From Agapanthus africanus (taxonomy: Eukaryota; Streptophyta; Magnoliopsida; Asparagales; Amaryllidaceae), in the NCBI GenBank assembly GCA_030015575.1, contig JASDDO010000001.1:323301595-323365594 (forward strand): DNA of 64,000 nucleotides, written 5' to 3'. Made by a program: the position numbers and the translations under genes. Positions within the stretch are counted from its first letter, which is position 1, and each line of letters opens with the position of its first letter. The notes below the pieces were generated by a model that saw only the letters and a program-made list of their open reading frames with translations, was not told where the DNA came from and did no database searches. This document shows, one piece after another, positions 59,712 through 64,000 of this stretch.

Positions 59712-60719
59712 ACATGGGTGAGGCTTGGGTTTGCCCTTCTACGGCTGGTGCATAGGTACTGTGGCATATTCTGGGTATTATTGAACTATGCTCAAGTGTT
59801 GAGCTGTCGGGAAATTGTGGGACTTTGATGGCTCGATCGAAAAGTTTAACGTCGTCCGGATATCATGTTATGGGATACAATATTTGGAATCCATGTAGTT
59901 ATGAGATAACTAATATGAATGTTATAAATCAAGCAATTTAGTCTCATTTGATCGGTTGCCACGGGATTTTGATGTGATCAAAAGTCCATCGCAATCACGT
60001 AGTGTACGCAGATACTCGCCGGGTAACATTATTAGATAGCCACGCCCCATAGCCCCGACCAAGTGACTGTAGGAGAACCCCGTCACCAAAAGAATCCGTT
60101 CGGGTGCTTGCGGCAGCGGTGTTCCGCCTTATTGCACTTCGTCGACGGTATCGGGGGGTGCGGCCGTCTACTAAAGTTTCCGACGAGCATTCGATCAGCG
60201 GCAATCTTGTTGAATTGCCCGACTAAATATTGAAAAGTGTTTTTGAGATCGAGACTAAAATGCGGGGTTTATAATTGTTAGGCATGCGATGTCTAAGAAA
60301 TTCATTTGGTTAGGCTTGAAATTCAAAGTATGTGATACGTTGGGTTTATGATGTCTAAGGTGGTTGCGGATTCCAACTGTTGTAGTTTTTCACTTTCTTC
60401 TCTGCGACCGTAAGTGTAATATGTGGTGTATCGACAGCTTCGGTGCTATATGTCAACGACAATTGGGATACGCATATTTACTTACGTTGATGACATGTGA
60501 TGTTATGTATTGCTGTGATATGTTATATTGGATCGTCGTGATTGAATAGCCGGGGGTTTTATGGGTGATGAGAGTTTTTCCATTTTCATTCATGTAAAAT
60601 TCATTATATGTAATATTCTTTTATTGGGGCACTTCCGGGTTGAGGATGATGTCACCATTGTATATTATTTACTTTTCCGCATTAGGATAGACCCAAGGCG
60701 GGGAGCACAAGTAACCGGG

Positions 60720-60778
60720 TTCTAGGGTCCAGTGGGAGACCATCTCGAGGAGTCGAGACCGGTCTCCTAACTATAGAA
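60720..60778 (+). other. Element F: three-tier leader hairpin (GGAG loop)
   Basis: TTCTAGGGT/ACTATAGAA (one mismatch), GGAGACC/GGTCTCC (perfect), TCTCGA-GGAG-TCGAGA (perfect). The basal T-A of the apical stem replaces A-T of D and E. Confidence 0.8.
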
Positions 60779-61139
60779 TCGGTAGGGTTGCTTGCCGCTC
60801 TCGTAGGGGTCTAGGGGTATGGGATTGGCTATTCATCACGACCGTGGAATCCGTGTTTTATACAGGCTTAATTTAAAATACGGAAATCCTAGTATATCCA
60901 ATATTTCATATGTTTTTATTCTGCTACGATATTCTGTGATGTGATCATTGATTATATTCTGAGACGAATGCCTATATATTATATATATGAGATATAATTA
61001 ATATTGCTGCTTTCGTTTCATATCTGTTGCTTGGGAAGCATAATAAATGGGACTTTATTAATGAGATTAATGAAATAAAAGAAAGCTAAAGATGTTGTGG
61101 AAACTTGTCTCGAAAACTGGCAGCTCTAGTTCTTGCTTT

Positions 61140-61390
61140 GGATAGCGGTATTCCTTGTAGAATATCCAGCACCTTATTCGATAAGGAAAGAGTCGAGATC
61201 CTTTCACCGGGAGTGACCTCTTTAGCGAAACTAGCAGATGCTACAAACTCGGTTTGTCTTTTGATTGCTTTTATAGTTTTTGCTTTACATAGTGGTATTT
61301 GTGAAATATCCTGCACCTTATTCGATAAGGAAAGAGCCGAGATCGCTTCACCAGGAGTGACCTCTTTAGCAAAACTAGTAAAAGCCTAAA
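61140..61390 (+). repeat. Element F: tandem duplication in the leader
   Basis: 'ttattcgataaggaaagag' at 61174 and 61318, period 144 bp; each followed by 'tcacc.ggagtgacctcttt'. Confidence 0.8.
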
Positions 61391-61507
61391 AAACACACCT
61401 TTTCAAAATCACTCGATTCTACAACGATATCAAGTTTATTACGCTCATGGTTTTCTTAAAAACTTGCGTAGCCCTCCGCCATTTCAGATAAGTACTTTAT
61501 AGTATTC

Positions 61508-61719
61508 GTGCTACGTTTGTTGGCTTTCGTCAAGGCGTTGTGTGCGGTAGCTATTTATGCTTATCTGCATAAGCATATGATGCGATTGAGTTAGGGTAGT
61601 TGTGCGACTTTGTTGGCTTTCATCAAGGGTCGTGCGGGTGGGTTTAATTCAATCAGGAAATGTACGGGTTGAACTTGAATAGCAGCCTATGGTTTGTTGG
61701 CTTTCGTCAAGGTCATAAG
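61508..61719 (+). repeat. Element F: triplicate leader hairpins
   Basis: Loop TTTC in all three (61508-61543, 61602-61635, 61686-61719). Outer stems GTGCTACG/CGTTGTGT, GTGCGAC/GTCGTGC and CCTATGG/TCATAAG; the middle inner stem ends ATCAA rather than GTCAA. Confidence 0.75.
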
Positions 61720-62134
61720 ATGCTAGGGGTAAAATACTATTGGGAATTTCAAGTGTTGAAATTTGCAATGAGATTGCATACCTCCTATGAGATAGTTGGA
61801 TCCCGATACCCACTACGAGTAAGAGTTACTCCTGAGATAGTTTGACACATTACAAATAGCCGATCAAGTAGGTGTCTAGAAAGGTGTTAAGAGGGTTACG
61901 CCCCTGGGAAAACGAGATTTATTTAAATTAGGTCGGTGCGAAAGCACGGGGAACCTCCATCAAAGTACCGGCAATAGCTTGGCTGAAATATTGGCGAAAT
62001 TGTAGGGTGTAATTAATCCCGGCTAGTCTTTCCTTTTAGCGTTTCAAAGAAGATTTGACTAAAACAGTGGGAGCCACCCTGATTAGATATATTAATAACC
62101 AATCTAATCTTGTAAGAGCATACGCTGAGTGTTT

Positions 62135-62154
62135 TCTTCTCTCTCTCTCTCCAG
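62135..62154 (+). promoter_or_regulatory. Element F: splice-acceptor-like tract before the pol frame
   Basis: Pyrimidine run then CCAG, followed after 9 bases by ATG (62164). Conserved in A, D and E; in B the AG is lost. A matching donor was not identified. Confidence 0.45.
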
Positions 62155-62163
62155 GTAGTGACC

Positions 62164-63055
62164 ATGTTACGCCTTAATCAAGATAATAATACGGATGTAT
62201 TGACCGAACCCGCTTGTTATACTGAGCTGGGGAAAGTTGGTCCCGCACCAACTTATAATTGTTATAAGACCGAGAAGGAAATAGGGGATTACCAGAATTC
62301 CCGTGCCGCCCAAACGAAGAAAGTGCATGATGATGCATCATCTTCGGGTATGTTCATTACTGAGAACTATTTTTCAGTATCCTCTACGTCCTGGGTATGA
62401 GATACCGGATCAGGATCCCATATATGTAATTTGTTACAAGGGCTACATATAGGTAGAGAACTGAGAAAGGGTGATAAGTTTCAAGAGTTGAAAACGGTGC
62501 AAGTGTTGCAGCCAAAGCAGTTGGCAGTTATCACCCTGTATTATCAAATACATTGATTCTGAACGAATGTTATCAGATACCGAACCTGATATACAACATC
62601 ATATCAGTCTCTTTATTTGATAAAGAAGGATATAATTTTGTATTGTTGGATAATGTTTTGAACATTTCCTATATCAAGAGTTGATCGTTTCAGGCACGTT
62701 ATCTAAAAGCATATACGTTCTAAATCAAATCACAGTTCTTAACGTACATAACACACACAAGAGGAAGAGTTCAGAAATGAACGAATCCTACTTGAGGCTT
62801 TGTAGACTAGGTCATATCAATGTGACCCGACTAGCTGAAGCTACATAAAGATGCATATTTAAATCAGTTTGAATTTACATCTTATGAAACTTGTCAGTCA
62901 TGTCACAAAGATAAGATGACCATAGCTCCGTTTATTGGAAACAGAGAAAGAGTTAGTGAACTCTTGGGATTGATACATGATGATCTATGTAGATCTCCTG
63001 TCTACACATGCCAGGACTAGTTCTTTGTACTTCATTACATTCACTGATGATCTAT
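62164..63055 (+). pseudogene. Element F: protease and integrase start of Copia pol (broken, truncated)
   Basis: From ATG 62164 an open frame of ~78 codons carries a degraded gag tail and the protease start, ending at a stop (62398-62400) directly before DTGSGSHIC, which continues in frame. Frameshifted remnants follow (IGRELRKGDKF near 62450). The pre-integrase CRLGHIN region is near 62777-62850 and IHDDLC of the integrase core near 62970. Similarity ends about 63055. No zinc knuckle is intact. Confidence 0.85.
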
Positions 63056-64000
63056 AACGTTTCTGAAATCGTTATGCAAATTTTTCCGTTTTAGGGTAAA
63101 ATAGTCGGTATTTTTTGTTTTAACCTGATTGTGATCAAACTTCTGTATAGACTTGTTTGCAACTAGTTTTTCCAGAATGAAGCTAGTTTGCTGGTTTTGT
63201 GGGTCACTTGGAAGTTTTGGTTCACTTTGAAATTTTTCCTAATTAAATTATTATTTTAAGTTGTTAATTATGCACTTAATTAGTGGTAATTATAATTTTG
63301 GCTTGGGTTAATTACTTCTAATGTTAATATATGCTAAACTAATCACTAGAATTAGTCTTAATCCATTCTTGCCAAATATCTAGATATTTTTTGTTAAAGG
63401 AAATTATTTTTAAAAAGAAAGAAAAGGTGGCAAAAAGGACTTTAAAGCATTTATTAGCATTTATTGCATTTCTTGCTAGAATTTTCTACAAAATATTCAC
63501 AACCCCCCCCCCCCCACTTCATGATGGCCGAACCCTTCCCTTATGCTGCCCTCTTCTTCCCTTGTTCCATTTTCATCATTCCAAGCTCACAAAAATCATC
63601 AAAAATCATGAAAAATTCACACAAACTCAAATACAAATCCATACTCCTAAATCATTAGCCTAAACTAGCTTAGTTCTTCATTAAAGTTAGCATTTTGGGA
63701 GGCTATTTTGGAATTCAATTTGCAAGTTTGTGATCTTGTTTGTGAGGTATAAATCCTAACCCTTATCCTTTATTGTTGCTTAAATCCTTAAATCTTTCTT
63801 ATTTAGATGCTTAATATAGCTTCAGATTCATGTTTAGTTTATTCATGAAAAGGATTATGAAATCAAGTTAGGATTTTGATGTGTTTAAGTGGTTAAGCAA
63901 GAAGTGTAGACTTGGAAAAGTTAAGCAAAATGTGAGAATGATATTTGTTATTTTTCCTAATTATCTTTTAAGTTTAATCGCAAACTAGGTTTTTCTAAAT
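63056..64000 (+). other. Unassigned AT-rich DNA, possibly LTR H continued
   Basis: No Copia similarity. A C12-13 run (63505-63517), 'gatggccgaaccctt' and a later 'tttgtgaggtataaatcc' give it the look of a long gypsy LTR, but I see no boundary, PBS or gene. Two overlapping frames (63391-63663) are low-complexity and not supported. Confidence 0.35.

Larger units (their letters stand above)
59135..62163 (+). other. Element F: long non-coding leader
   Basis: About 3 kb. Order on the plus strand: C-rich stretch (59356-59382), GC dyad (59666-59711), three-tier hairpin (60720-60778), inverted repeat (61054-61074), tandem duplication (61140-61390), hairpin triplet (61508-61719), acceptor-like tract (62135-62154). 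The order matches the reversed leaders of A, B, D and E. Frames in it are not conserved as protein. Confidence 0.75.
56933..63055 (+). mobile_element. Copia LTR retrotransposon F, plus strand, 3' truncated
   Basis: Has a 5' LTR (56933-59121), exact PBS, full leader and the protease/pre-integrase part of pol, then stops in the integrase core at about 63055 without RT, RNase H, PPT or 3' LTR. The LTR's first bases read tattag instead of tgttag. More decayed than A-E and oriented opposite to them. Confidence 0.9.

Noticed and set aside
63391-63663. Possible first exon of a host gene
   Set aside because: Low-complexity Ser/Ile/Lys-rich frames around a C-run, no recognised family, and the context looks like a gypsy LTR.

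Overview
This 64 kb window is plant (angiosperm, probably dicot) repeat DNA made almost entirely of LTR retrotransposons nested in one another. I find no host gene, RNA gene, CRISPR array or bacterial-type operon. The plant assignment rests on primer-binding sites matching plant tRNA-iMet (TGGTATCAGAGC) and tRNA-Asp (TGGCGCCGTTGCCGGGGA), an Athila-type gag and protease, and Copia RT, integrase and RNase H remnants.

Layout. (1) 1-22073: an old diverged Copia-type LTR 'O' (1-750 and 21380-22073) is split by Copia element A (751-21379), itself split by Copia element B (3519-13920, target duplication CCAAT). (2) 22074-56391: a decayed plus-strand Ty3/gypsy element 'G': LTR tail, PBS at 24133, broken gag, a ~31 bp degenerate minisatellite, and PPT plus 3' LTR start near 56266-56281. 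It carries two insertions: an Athila-like gag-protease element C (26104-44733, TSD TATAC), whose gag is broken by Copia element D (31512-41901, TSD AATGG), and Copia element E (45258-55663, TSD TATAG). (3) 56392-64000: an orphan fragment of Copia leader, the start of another gypsy-type LTR 'H', and a plus-strand Copia element F (56933 to ~63055) that lost its 3' half. A, B, D, E, C and O lie on the minus strand; F and G on the plus strand.

A, B, D, E and F are one Copia family: LTRs of ~2.2 kb, internal region ~5.8-6 kb, no recognisable gag, a ~3 kb non-coding leader, and a pol with shared frameshifts and a Gly at the RT motif-A catalytic Asp position. LTR pairs are nearly identical (especially D) although pol is dead in every copy, so they were probably copied in trans by an autonomous relative.

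The most interesting signal is in the Copia leader. Three successive two-tier hairpins share almost the same inner stem and loop but have different outer stems. The four-base apical loop is the same in all three hairpins of one element (one exception) but differs between elements. Outer stems show paired compensatory changes between copies. A separate three-tier hairpin with a GGAG (CGAG in D) tetraloop also shows compensatory changes. These behave like selected RNA (or cruciform) structures, plausibly packaging, dimerisation or trans-recognition signals of a non-autonomous family. A GC-rich inverted motif (core GCGGAACCGC/GCGGTTCCGC) near the PBS occurs in all five Copia copies and, unexpectedly, in the LTR and leader of the unrelated Athila-like element C. 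All counts and alignments were made by eye.
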